Shown in pieces: positions 14,545 to 22,337 of a stretch of 29,987 nt of DNA (positions are counted from its first letter, which is position 1; every line of letters starts with the position of its first letter). The position numbers were made by a program, and so were the translations under genes. This DNA comes from Candidatus Woesearchaeota archaeon (GTDB lineage: Archaea > Nanobdellota > Nanobdellia > Woesearchaeales > JACPBV01). The notes below the pieces were generated by a model. The model saw only the letters and a program-made list of their open reading frames with translations. It was not told the origin of the DNA and searched no databases. The stretch covers positions 1 through 29,987 of the forward strand of contig JAHWIN010000018.1 in assembly GCA_019322475.1 (NCBI GenBank), written 5' to 3'.

Positions 14545-15486
14545 TCACCCAAAATGGTCATACCCCCTCTTCTTCACCTTTTCCTCTTTTCCGTTTGAAT
14601 AAAGATAGACGCCTTTCCTCTTTGTTATCTCTCCGACAAGAAATCCTTTAGCCTTTCCAAGGTTCTCTTCAGAGACGGTAAATGCCAGCTCAAAGTCCTC
14701 TCCTCCGTAAAGCGCATAATCCAAAGCATCCTTCCCTGCCTTTTCAGCAGCCATCCTCGTATCATCCTTTATCGGGATATTGTCCTTGAAGATTATCGCC
14801 CCTGTCCTGCTCTGCTCGCATATATGGGTGACCTCAGAAGCTAATCCGTCAGAGATGTCTATCATGGCGTTTATATGCTTCAGAAAAGGCCTTACCTTAT
14901 GCAATTTTGCTTTTGGCTCGAGATGCTTTTTCTTTACGCTTTCAAACCCTTTCACCCCCTTCAAAAAAAGGTTCAGCCCTGCAGTCGAAGACCCCAGGTC
15001 CCCTGTAACAAGAATAAAGTCTCCGGGCTTAGCATCCCCCCTTAAGCAAAGATTTTCTTTTTTTACCTCTCCTATCATGTCTATATCTATGGTCAGCTGT
15101 TTTCCGTGGGTTATGTTCCCGCCTATGATCTCAGCGCCATGCTTCCTGCATGACTTCCTCATCCCCCTATAGATCCCGTCTATGACCTTAACATCAAGAT
15201 CCTTTGGAAGCACCAAAGAGACCAAAGCATATTTAGGGATGCCTCCCATTGACCCTATGTCAGATACGTTTATCTCTATAGCTTTCATGCCGGCCTGCTC
15301 AGGGCTGAAATATCTTAAAGAAAAATGATCTCCATCGACGATAGTGTCTGTAGTGATGACGATGGTCTTGCCCCCCATCCTCAGGACAGCGCAGTCATCG
15401 CCTATGCCTTTTATGACATCCTTATCCCTGACAGGCTTGTATATCCTGTCTATGATCCCAAACTCGCCTATCTGGCTAAGTTTCAT
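14545..15486 (-). CDS. thiL: Thiamine-monophosphate kinase
   Basis: Phosphorylates thiamine monophosphate to the active coenzyme thiamine diphosphate with ATP. 313 residues, family-typical. Visible motifs: GIGDDCAV near 27-34, TTDTIVDGDHFSLRY, NVSDIGSMGGIPKYALVSL (Mg/ATP-binding Asp), GGNITHG, IDISDGLASEV and GGEDFELAFTV. It is the last gene of the minus-strand thi operon, 34 nt after thiC, with ribosome site GGGGTGATAAG just before the ATG. The product feeds Dxs, whose gene lies nearby. Confidence 0.95.
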   Translation of the reverse strand: MKLSQIGEFGIIDRIYKPVRDKDVIKGIGDDCAVLRMGGKTIVITTDTIVDGDHFSLRYFSPEQAGMKAIEINVSDIGSMGGIPKYALVSLVLPKDLDVKVIDGIYRGMRKSCRKHGAEIIGGNITHGKQLTIDIDMIGEVKKENLCLRGDAKPGDFILVTGDLGSSTAGLNLFLKGVKGFESVKKKHLEPKAKLHKVRPFLKHINAMIDISDGLASEVTHICEQSRTGAIIFKDNIPIKDDTRMAAEKAGKDALDYALYGGEDFELAFTVSEENLGKAKGFLVGEITKRKGVYLYSNGKEEKVKKRGYDHFG

Positions 15487-15520
15487 CTTATCACCCCTGC
15501 TGTCCGATATATCTTCTGCC

Positions 15521-16798
15521 TTAAACCTGCTCCTTCCTTCCTGAAAGCTCCTTGTTGATCTTTACAGAGCAGAACTTTCCGCACATCGAGCATACATCAG
15601 GATCGTCTGTCCTGCACCTCTCCCTTATCTTAGATGCAGTTGAAGGGTCTATGGCCTGCTTCATCATGCCTTCCCAGTCAAGGCCTGCCCTTGCTCTTGA
15701 CATGTTGTCATCCCAGTCCCTCGCCCCTTTTATCCCTCTTGCTATATCTGCTGCATGTGCGGCTATCTTCGAGGCTATAACCCCTACTCTGACATCATCA
15801 TTATCAGGAAGCCCAAGATGCTCTGCAGGGCTTACAAAACAGAGGAAATCTGCCCCATGGTACGCTGCCAAAGCCCCCCCTATCGCTGAAGTTATATGGT
15901 CATATCCCGGAGCTATGTCTGTAACCAACGGCCCAAGGACATAGAAAGGGGCATTGTTGCACATCTCTTTCTGGAGCCTTATGTTATGTTCGATCTGGTC
16001 CAGAGGCACATGGCCCGGCCCCTCTATCATGGACTGCACATTTTCTCCAAACGCCTTTTTCTGCAGCTCCCCCAATGTCTTCAGCTCATGAAGCTGGGCC
16101 TTGTCAGTAGCGTCCTTTAAGCAGCCCGGCCTAAGCCCGTCGCCCAGGCTTAATGTGGCATCATGCTTCCTGGCCCAGAAAAGTATCTTGTCAAAGGACT
16201 CGTACAATGGATTTTCTTTGTTGTTGTGCTTCATCCACTTGATCAAAAAAGAGCCGCCCCTTGAAACTACCCCCATAAGCCTTTTCTCTATAAGCTTCAG
16301 GCATCCTTTTGTTATCCCCGAATGGACTGTTATAAAATCGATGCCGTCTTCTATGTTCATTCTGATTACCCTAATCATATCACTCTCCGTAAGGTCGACT
16401 ATAGACTCTTTTTCTATGGCTGCCTGGTAGATCGGGACTGTCCCCATAGGAACATCAGAGTTCTTTATCATCGCCTGCCTTATCCTGCTGATATCCCCTC
16501 CTGTGCTGAGGTCCATGACAGTGTCTGCGCCGTACTTTACAGCTGTCCTCAATTTTTCCAGCTCTTCATCTATATCTGCCCTGGTAGGGGAAGAGCCTAT
16601 ATTGGCATTGACCTTTATCCTCAGGCCTTCTCCTATCCCGATAGGCTTTAGGCTTGTATGCAGTTTTGATGCAGGTATGACTGCCCTTCCTTCAGCTACA
16701 AGCTTCATAAGGTCCTTAGCCTTTATGTTTTCAGAAGCTGCAGCCTCCTCCATCTCGCTGCTTAGGTCATTGAATCTTGCTTTTTCGAGTTGTGTCAT
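15521..16798 (-). CDS. thiC: Phosphomethylpyrimidine synthase
   Basis: Radical-SAM enzyme that converts aminoimidazole ribotide to HMP-phosphate, the thiamine pyrimidine. 425 residues is the short form found in archaea and some Firmicutes; long bacterial forms have an extra N-terminal domain. Visible: NANIGSS, ADTVMDLSTGGD, PMGTVPIYQA, DFITVHSG, LSLGDGLRPGC, EGPGHVPLDQI, GPLVTDIAPGYDHITSAIG and FLCFVSPAEHLGLP. The C-terminal cluster motif is CSMCGKFC (C403, C406, C410), spaced CX2CX3C; the long form reads CSMCGPKFC. The ATG follows AAGGGATAAAG. It lies 66 nt after thiE in the operon. Confidence 0.95.
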   Translation of the reverse strand: MTQLEKARFNDLSSEMEEAAASENIKAKDLMKLVAEGRAVIPASKLHTSLKPIGIGEGLRIKVNANIGSSPTRADIDEELEKLRTAVKYGADTVMDLSTGGDISRIRQAMIKNSDVPMGTVPIYQAAIEKESIVDLTESDMIRVIRMNIEDGIDFITVHSGITKGCLKLIEKRLMGVVSRGGSFLIKWMKHNNKENPLYESFDKILFWARKHDATLSLGDGLRPGCLKDATDKAQLHELKTLGELQKKAFGENVQSMIEGPGHVPLDQIEHNIRLQKEMCNNAPFYVLGPLVTDIAPGYDHITSAIGGALAAYHGADFLCFVSPAEHLGLPDNDDVRVGVIASKIAAHAADIARGIKGARDWDDNMSRARAGLDWEGMMKQAIDPSTASKIRERCRTDDPDVCSMCGKFCSVKINKELSGRKEQV

Positions 16799-16864
16799 CT
16801 TTATCCCTTATTATCTTCTTCTATATTAAGCCCATTGCATGGAGAATCTTTTTCTGGCAATGGC

Positions 16865-17515
16865 TCAAACATGATTATCCGGCTCTGCCCTCCCCCTGCT
16901 TATCAGGCCTATGAATTTCCTGCATTCCTCTTCAACATCATCACTCTTAAGTATGGCAGATATCACTGCCGCAGATTTGGCGCCTGCTTTCCTGACATCT
17001 GAAACATTATCAAGACTTATCCCGCCTATAGCCACGATAGGGATCCTCACCTTTTCCTTAACCTCCCTGATAAGGCCCAAGCCTGCCGCTTTCCCTGCAT
17101 CCTCCTTTGTCCTTGTCTCAAATATGGGGCTTACCCCAACATAATCCGCCCCCATCTTCTCTGCATCAGCTGCCTCTTCTGCATCATGCACAGTGATCCC
17201 AATCATCCCTTTATCAAAAAAAGGCCTTGCATAGCTGTAAGGCATGTCATCCTGGCCAAGATGGACCCCGTCTGCCCCTGCAGCCAGAGCAACATCCACC
17301 CTGTCATTGACGAGAAATATTGCCCTGTCCCTGCAAAGCTCCCTTATTGCTGCAGCCTCCTTGACCATCACCCTGGTCGGCTTGTCTTTCTCCCTGTATT
17401 GTATTATCCTGGCCCCTGCCCTAATCGCTGACTTTACATCCTCAATTATGCCTTTCCTTGTCAGCCTGCTGTCTGTTATAAAATAAAGGTCTATATCACT
17501 GAGTCTTGGCCTCAT
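16865..17515 (-). CDS. thiE: Thiamine-phosphate synthase
   Basis: Joins HMP diphosphate and hydroxyethylthiazole phosphate into thiamine phosphate. 216 residues from the ATG at 17515 (MRPRLSDIDLYFITD), preceded by CAGGTGAAG; longer frames upstream only translate the reverse frame of the thiM tail into an Arg/Lys-rich artefact. Visible: IIQYREKDKP, FLVNDRVDVALAAGADGVHL with GQDDMP, ADYVGVSPIFETRTKEDAGK and IPIVAIGGISLDN, all canonical for the TIM-barrel enzyme. Its start lies 20 bases inside the end of thiM, giving translational coupling. Confidence 0.94.
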   Translation of the reverse strand: MRPRLSDIDLYFITDSRLTRKGIIEDVKSAIRAGARIIQYREKDKPTRVMVKEAAAIRELCRDRAIFLVNDRVDVALAAGADGVHLGQDDMPYSYARPFFDKGMIGITVHDAEEAADAEKMGADYVGVSPIFETRTKEDAGKAAGLGLIREVKEKVRIPIVAIGGISLDNVSDVRKAGAKSAAVISAILKSDDVEEECRKFIGLISRGRAEPDNHV

Positions 17516-18575
17516 CTTCACCTGACCCTTCTTCAGCTCCCTCAGTAGTTTCAGCCGCAGGTACTTCCTCTTGGGAGGATTCCTTCTTAAGCTCTTCTTC
17601 CTCAGGCGCCTCTTCACCAGCAGCTTCTTTCTCAGGTTCTTCTGCTGAAGGCTCTTCTTCATTTTCTCCTTCATTCGGCTCTTCCTTAAGCTCTTCCTCT
17701 GAGGGCTCTTCTTCCTTTCCTTCTTCCTCAGGTTCCTCTTCCTTAGGGGCTGCTGCCTCTTTTTTCTCCTCCTGAGAAAAATTTTGGGCATCAAGCTTCT
17801 CCATATCATATATGTCTGTATCGTTCAGGTTATAGATCTCATCATAAAATGACTGCTTGTAGCTCCCGGGGCCTGTGCTGTTTCTCGAGGCCAGTTCCCC
17901 TGCAATGCCAAAACATGCTAAAGCAGATGCTGCAGCCTTTGCATAGTCTTTTTCCACAGCCGCAAAAGCGCCTATTACCGAAGCTGCCATGCACCCTGTC
18001 CCGACTATCTTTCCCATCATGTCGTGCCCGTTCCTGCATATGTAGGCCCTGCTTCCGCCTACTATGATGTCTTCTTTCCCGGTTATCACGACAGCTGAAT
18101 CCCTCTCCTCAGCAAGTTTCCTTCCGAGATCGACAAGGTTAGCCTCTACCTTCGATGATTCAACCCCTTTTGTCTGGACCTCTTCCCCTGCCAGCCGGGC
18201 TATCTCTGAAGCGTTGCCTTTTATTATATCTATCTTAAGCTCGTTGAGCAGCTCTGACGCCTTATCGTCCCTAAGCTTTGTCGCTCCAACACCTACAGCA
18301 TCCATAACTATCGGTATCCCTTTTTTGTTTGCTGCCTTTCCTGCAATCTTCATCGATTCTACAAGCTCGGTAGTAAGCGTGCCTATGTTAAGGACCAGCG
18401 CACCTGAGATACCTGCCATGTCTGCAGCCTCTTCAGGCGCATGGGCCATCACAGGAAGAGCCCCTATCGCCCTTACGATATTCGCGCAGTCATATATTGT
18501 CACCCAGTTGGTTATATGGTATACCAATGGCTTCTGCTTTTTTACATTTTCAAGTAATTCGGCTGTTTCAGTCAT
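17496..18575 (-). CDS. thiM: Hydroxyethylthiazole kinase with Glu-rich C-terminal tail
   Basis: Phosphorylates salvaged hydroxyethylthiazole. The ATG at 18575 is chosen because GGGGGAGGATAAT precedes it; 359 residues result. Residues 1-~266 are a normal ThiM: PLVYHITNWVTIYDCAN, VLNIGTLT, GIPIVMDAVGVGATKLR, IIKGNASEIARLAG, VVITGKEDI, and GTGCMAASV with catalytic Cys195. Residues ~267-359 are an added low-complexity tail dominated by Glu with Pro, Ala, Ser and Lys (for example EEEPEEEGKEEEP). Such a tail is not part of the family as I know it. It is in frame without interruption, and its last codons carry the thiE ribosome site. First gene of the thi operon. Confidence 0.9.
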   Translation of the reverse strand: MTETAELLENVKKQKPLVYHITNWVTIYDCANIVRAIGALPVMAHAPEEAADMAGISGALVLNIGTLTTELVESMKIAGKAANKKGIPIVMDAVGVGATKLRDDKASELLNELKIDIIKGNASEIARLAGEEVQTKGVESSKVEANLVDLGRKLAEERDSAVVITGKEDIIVGGSRAYICRNGHDMMGKIVGTGCMAASVIGAFAAVEKDYAKAAASALACFGIAGELASRNSTGPGSYKQSFYDEIYNLNDTDIYDMEKLDAQNFSQEEKKEAAAPKEEEPEEEGKEEEPSEEELKEEPNEGENEEEPSAEEPEKEAAGEEAPEEEELKKESSQEEVPAAETTEGAEEGSGEDEAKTQ

Positions 18576-18633
18576 ATTATCCTCCCCCAACATTTCAATA
18601 AGATAAGATTCAAAAACCAAAAAACAATAGTAT

Positions 18634-18644
18634 CTATTAAAAGG
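18634..18644 (-). promoter_or_regulatory. Possible TATA box of the thi operon
   Basis: Minus strand CCTTTTAATAG lies about 60 nt upstream of the thiM ATG, which would leave a leader of roughly 30 nt holding the GGGGGAGGA ribosome site. I see no TPP riboswitch consensus in the leader. Confidence 0.3.
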
Positions 18645-18694
18645 TTGTGGTTTTGTGCAGCCTCCTGGCTCCATCAGGGCAATTCTGAAATAGT

Positions 18695-18712
18695 AAACTT
18701 TATAATATAACT
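18695..18712 (+). promoter_or_regulatory. TATA promoter of the ATP synthase operon
   Basis: AAACTTTATAATATAACT, with the box centred near 18703, about 28 nt before the ATG at 18732. No Shine-Dalgarno sequence precedes that ATG (CCAATTGAG), so the first message is probably leaderless. Confidence 0.6.
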
Positions 18713-18731
18713 TTTATTCACCCCAATTGAG

Positions 18732-19052
18732 ATGGAAGAAAACGTTCTGGAGATGTTAAAAAATTTCGAAAAAGAGCAGCAGGAAAAGCTAAACAAGGCA
18801 AAAGCTGATTCTTTAAAGGATGTTGAAGAAGCCAAAAAAGGCCTCGATAAGGAGCTAAAAGAGGAAAAAGAGCGATTGCAAAAAACAAAAGAGGAGGATC
18901 TGGAAAAAACAAGGGAAAAAGCCAGGGATGAAGCCAAAAAGCTTACTGAGGATTATAAGGAAAAGATAAAGCATCTTGAAACAAGATCTTCTAAAAATTT
19001 TGAAAAGGCAGTAGATACTATCTTCTCTTCCATATTAGACGAAAATGTTTAG
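18732..19052 (+). CDS. atpH: A-type ATP synthase subunit H
   Basis: 106 residues, nearly all charged coiled coil from about 10 to 85 (LNKAKADSLKDVEEAKKGLD, then EEKERLQKTKEEDLEKTREK), as in AhaH of archaeal A1Ao ATPases. With subunit E it forms the peripheral stalk that holds the catalytic head against rotation. The gene opens the operon, as in Methanosarcina, and overlaps the subunit I gene by eight bases. The family is recognised by structure and position rather than by catalytic residues. Confidence 0.85.
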   Translation: MEENVLEMLKNFEKEQQEKLNKAKADSLKDVEEAKKGLDKELKEEKERLQKTKEEDLEKTREKARDEAKKLTEDYKEKIKHLETRSSKNFEKAVDTIFSSILDENV

Positions 19053-21015
19053 GCCGACAAAATTATTTCATGCAAGGGTCATCATAGACAAATCCAAGGC
19101 AGATGCCCTGATAAACAGCCTTTACGAGCTGGGCTTATGCGAGATAAAAAAGCAGGATTCAGCTTCCTTAAAAAAAGGGGCAGAAGATGAAGGTACTGAA
19201 GTTATGCTAAGCCCCCAATACTCTTATGAGAGCATAAAGAAACTGGATGATGTTCAGACAAGGTTTAACCTTATAGTAGATTCCTTAGAGCCCTATGAGG
19301 AAGTTATCCAGCCAGGGAACAGGATAAAAAAGTTCTTCTCTCCTGAGCCTCCAAAAAAGCATAAGAGCGCGATATATTCTCCGGATGACCTTATAGAGGA
19401 GGTAGAGTACCATCTCAGCATGATAGAGCCAAAGGTTCTCGAAAGGCTTGACAAGCTTCAGAAGATCAGGGAAGAGGTCCAGGACAAGGAGTTCATGATA
19501 CATAACCTTTCATTGATGCCCGATGTCAAGACAGGGCTGTTTAAGTCTTCAGAGAACATAAAGGTATCAAGAGGCATGATAAGCGCATCATCGCTTCAGA
19601 ACATAAAGGATGAGCTGGGGCAAAAAGCAGTCATATGCAGCGAGGAGAGGGATAAAGGCAGGTCATTTATTGCTGTGCTGAGCACATCAAAAGACATACC
19701 TCCCATAGAAAAGGCCCTTCATAGCGTAGGGTTTCAAAGCCTTGATGTGCCGTACATGGACAAGAAGCCTAAAGAAGTAGTCAAAACCCTGAATTCTGAG
19801 ATAAGCGGATTGCAGGAGAAAGAAAAGAAGATATGCTCATTTCTTGCAAAAGCCCAAAAGGTCTATAAGAGGAGGCTCGACATATGGGGTGAAGAGTTAG
19901 GGATAGCAAAGCAGAAGGTATCTGCCCTGCAGGATTTCAAAGCTACAAGGGCATTTTCTGTCCTGGAGGCATGGGTGCCTGAAAAGAACCTTGAAGAGTT
20001 CCATAAGGCTGTAAAAGGATCCTCAAGAAAGTATTATATAGAGGTTGATGAGAAAAAAAACGCACCTACCCTTCTTAAGAACAATAAGTTCGTAGCGCCG
20101 TTCGAGATGATAACAGAGCTTTATTCTCTCCCTAAATACGGGGAATTTGACCCTACCCCTATCCTTGCTGTCACATTTACCCTACTTTTCGGGTTCATGC
20201 TGACAGACGCTGCCTACGGCCTCCTGGTCCTTGTTTTTGGATGGATAATGTACAGGGGGATAGGAAAGTTTGATGATACGATGAAGAAATTCTCTATAAT
20301 ACTTATGGCGTTTGGGATATCGACTACCCTGCTGGGTGCTGTATTCGGATCCTATTTCGGAAGCTTCTTCCAGCAGGTAGGGATAAGCCTTCCCGTGCCA
20401 ATAGACTCTATGAAGCAGGTTATGCTGACATTATCGATAGCCCTCGCTTTGGGCTCATTGCATCTCCTTATCGGGCTTGTCGCAGGATTCTATGAAAATA
20501 TGCATAAGGGCAGCCTTAAGGACGCAATAGCGCAGCAGGGAGTGTGGATAATATTCATGTTGGGGCTTTTCCTGTTTTTGGTCAAGCTGAATACCATAGG
20601 CATTATAGCGATAGTTATAGCCATAATCCTTCAGATGGTCTTCAATTTCATGGAAGGCGGCCTGGTCAGCTCTCTCCTGTCTGTATTCGGATTCAGCGGA
20701 TTTATGGGTGACCTTTTCTCATATGCAAGGCTAATGGCGCTTGCCATAGGGACAGCAGGGATAGCCCTTGCTGTAAATTTCATGGTCTTCATGGTCGTGG
20801 ACCTTGTCCCCTGGATAGGGGTTCCGATAGCCGCCGTTGTATTTATAGTTGGGCACCTGTTCAACGTCGCCATGAACGGCCTGGGGGCATTTATACACAC
20901 AACAAGGCTTCATTTTTTGGAGTTTTTCACTAAATTTTACGAAGGAGGAGGAAAGAAGTACAAGCCGTTCCTCTCTGAAAGAAAAAACACGTTTATAAGA
21001 TTAGAGAAAGCTTAG
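19045..21015 (+). CDS. atpI: A-type ATP synthase subunit I (a-subunit)
   Basis: 656 residues, normal for the V/A-type 116-kDa family. The soluble N-terminal half (1-~360) has the coiled-coil regions that bind the peripheral stalks; the C-terminal half holds about eight transmembrane helices starting near PILAVTFTLLFGFMLTDAAYG, with FSYARLMALAIGTAGIALAV carrying the essential channel arginine, and GLGAFIHTTRLHFLEFFTKFYEGGG at the end. It forms the ion half-channels beside the c-ring. A small hairpin (AGGGA/TCCCT, 21014-21031) starts at its stop codon, before the subunit K ribosome site. Confidence 0.95.
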   Translation: MFRPTKLFHARVIIDKSKADALINSLYELGLCEIKKQDSASLKKGAEDEGTEVMLSPQYSYESIKKLDDVQTRFNLIVDSLEPYEEVIQPGNRIKKFFSPEPPKKHKSAIYSPDDLIEEVEYHLSMIEPKVLERLDKLQKIREEVQDKEFMIHNLSLMPDVKTGLFKSSENIKVSRGMISASSLQNIKDELGQKAVICSEERDKGRSFIAVLSTSKDIPPIEKALHSVGFQSLDVPYMDKKPKEVVKTLNSEISGLQEKEKKICSFLAKAQKVYKRRLDIWGEELGIAKQKVSALQDFKATRAFSVLEAWVPEKNLEEFHKAVKGSSRKYYIEVDEKKNAPTLLKNNKFVAPFEMITELYSLPKYGEFDPTPILAVTFTLLFGFMLTDAAYGLLVLVFGWIMYRGIGKFDDTMKKFSIILMAFGISTTLLGAVFGSYFGSFFQQVGISLPVPIDSMKQVMLTLSIALALGSLHLLIGLVAGFYENMHKGSLKDAIAQQGVWIIFMLGLFLFLVKLNTIGIIAIVIAIILQMVFNFMEGGLVSSLLSVFGFSGFMGDLFSYARLMALAIGTAGIALAVNFMVFMVVDLVPWIGVPIAAVVFIVGHLFNVAMNGLGAFIHTTRLHFLEFFTKFYEGGGKKYKPFLSERKNTFIRLEKA

Positions 21016-21031
21016 GGATATTAAGGTCCCT
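21014..21031 (+). other. Small hairpin before the c-subunit gene
   Basis: AGGGA (21014-21018) pairs with TCCCT (21027-21031) across an eight-base loop. It overlaps the subunit I stop codon and lies about 20 nt upstream of the strong AGGAGGTAAC ribosome site of subunit K. Together with the structured spacer after K it could mark the ends of a processed, stable K mRNA (inference). Confidence 0.35.
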
Positions 21032-21065
21032 TTCGCTCAAAAAAGAAAACAGGAGGTAACCAAAG

Positions 21066-21548
21066 ATGGTAACATTAGGAGTTGTATTGGCAATTAGCGG
21101 AGCCGGGTTGGCGCTGGGAACAGCAGGATTCTGTACAGCCTATGCAGTAAAGATTGCAGGGGTTGCAGGAGCAGGTGCTGTTGCTGAAAAGAAAGAGAAT
21201 TTCAAAAGCGCGATGATCCTTCAGGCTCTGCCCCAGACCCAGACAGTATATGCATTTATAATAGCATTGCTTATATTGATGGGATGCGGATTGGTGGGAG
21301 GAGGCGTAAAGGAACTGACAACGATGCAGGGAGCGGCTATGCTTATAGCTGGGTTGATAGTTGCGATTACAGCAACATCAGCTATCATGCAGGGCCTGGT
21401 CTCTACAGCAGGGATCATAAGCTGCACAAAAAACCAGGATGCTTTCGCACCAAGCCTCGTATTTGCAGGGCAGTGTGAAACCCCGGCAATATTCGGTTTC
21501 ATAGCTTCGCTGATCCTGCTTGTTGTTGGATTAGGGGTCCTTGGATAA
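21066..21548 (+). CDS. atpK: A-type ATP synthase subunit K (c-ring proteolipid)
   Basis: 160 residues forming four membrane helices, i.e. two fused hairpins. The ion site matches Enterococcus hirae NtpK by eye: L55, T58, Q59 in LPQTQTVYAF, Q109 in IMQGLVSTAGI and the single carboxylate E138 in GQCETPAIFGF, so Na+ coupling is predicted. The first hairpin has no acidic residue, giving one ion site per four helices, as in V-type rings. A very strong Shine-Dalgarno sequence (AGGAGGTAAC) precedes the ATG, suiting the high copy number of this subunit. Hairpins flank the gene on both sides. Confidence 0.95.
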   Translation: MVTLGVVLAISGAGLALGTAGFCTAYAVKIAGVAGAGAVAEKKENFKSAMILQALPQTQTVYAFIIALLILMGCGLVGGGVKELTTMQGAAMLIAGLIVAITATSAIMQGLVSTAGIISCTKNQDAFAPSLVFAGQCETPAIFGFIASLILLVVGLGVLG

Positions 21549-21789
21549 AGCTTCTCAGGAAGCTATATCCTTAGATCGTCCTGGAACAGGCCTATGCCCA
21601 AAAAGGGCAGGGAAGATAGGGCTGCAGATATGCAGCTCATAGCCTGCTTCAGGAAGCCCAAAGCCGCAAGCTTAAGCGAAGGATAAGGCTTAGAGCCTGA
21701 AATCCTGTATGCTTAAAGGCAAAGGCCTCATTTAGGGCCATTCCAGGATCTTGCATTTTCCTGCATGCCAGGAGATGGGGGTATAAAAG
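21549..21789 (+). ncRNA. Structured spacer RNA between subunits K and E (candidate)
   Basis: A 241-nt spacer, unusually long for this otherwise tightly packed operon. Directly after the K stop is a perfect hairpin AGCTTC-TCAG-GAAGCT (21549-21564). Then TCCTGGAA (21579-21586) pairs with TTCCAGGA (21741-21748), continued by GGCCT (21589-21593) with GGGCC (21735-21739). Inside this long-range helix are TGCCC/GGGCA (21595-21609), GGGCTGCA/TGCAGCTC with a GATA loop (21619-21638), CCTG/CAGG (21643-21653) and AGGCT/AGCCT (21686-21698). It may be a processing or attenuation element adjusting K against the other subunits, or an unknown regulatory RNA. A 30-codon frame (21594-21686) is less likely. Confidence 0.55.
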
Positions 21790-22329
21790 ATGGAAGTTTT
21801 CGGAAATGTAGATGCTTTGAAAGAGTCCATCCAGAAGAGATACTCTTCAGAGATAAAAGAGATAGAAAAAGACAATAAGAAGAGGCTGGATATAATAAAC
21901 AGGGACCTGAAAGGAAAGCTCGGGATCCTGAGTTCCAGGACGAAAGCGATATCCAAAGCAGAGATGGATAAGGCGCATTCCATGATACTGAGTGAAGAGA
22001 AGCTGAAGGCTAAGAAGGAATTTGAAGAGAAAAGGGAATCCCTTATCGGGGAAGTTTTCGAAGAGGCAAAAAAGAAAGCGAAAGATATCGTGCACAGCAG
22101 CAGATATGTCAATTTTGTCAGGAAAAGCATGCAGCAAAAAAAAGGGTTCTCTGTAATTGGGGACAGCGATTACTACAAGGATTTTTTCCCTGAACTTGAG
22201 GTTGATGACAGCATAATAGGCCTGAAATTCATGTCAAAAAGCGTATCTTACGACTTTACGCTCAATAACATAATAGCCTCTAAAAAGGATGCCTTAAGGC
22301 AGGAAGTGAGCAGGATATTGTTCAGCTAG
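21790..22329 (+). CDS. atpE: A-type ATP synthase subunit E
   Basis: 179 residues, partner of subunit H in the peripheral stalk. The N-terminal ~115 residues are a long charged helix (EIKEIEKDNKKRLDIINRDL, KAKKEFEEKRESLIGEVFEE), followed by a small globular C-terminal domain (KGFSVIGDSDYYKDFFPELE) that sits on subunit B. Length and layout fit the family (about 185-200 residues). The ribosome site is GGGGGTATAAAAG. It follows the structured 241-nt spacer, so its translation or mRNA stability could be set separately from subunit K. Confidence 0.88.
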   Translation: MEVFGNVDALKESIQKRYSSEIKEIEKDNKKRLDIINRDLKGKLGILSSRTKAISKAEMDKAHSMILSEEKLKAKKEFEEKRESLIGEVFEEAKKKAKDIVHSSRYVNFVRKSMQQKKGFSVIGDSDYYKDFFPELEVDDSIIGLKFMSKSVSYDFTLNNIIASKKDALRQEVSRILFS

Positions 22330-22337
22330 ATTATAAG

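Noticed and set aside
14587..14599. Third copy of the TTTCCGTTTGAAT repeat start, inside thiL
   Set aside because: A 13-base match in 30 kb is expected by chance, it lies in a conserved coding gene, and the CCCCTTAAATT half is missing.
17506..17775. Ser-rich open frame on the plus strand
   Set aside because: It is the antisense reading of the Glu-rich thiM tail (GAA/GAG read as TTC/CTC/TCT); no start signals are seen.
16865..17809. A 314-residue open frame giving ThiE an Arg/Lys-rich N-terminal extension
   Set aside because: The extension is only the alternate frame of the GA-rich thiM tail; the ATG at 17515 has a ribosome site and begins the conserved ThiE sequence.
18576..18731. TPP riboswitch before thiM
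   Set aside because: I looked for CTGAGA and the GAACCTGATCTGG-like core and found neither.
21594..21686. 30-codon frame in the K-E spacer
   Set aside because: The ribosome site is weak and the composition is explained by the hairpins; kept only as an alternative to the structured-RNA reading.
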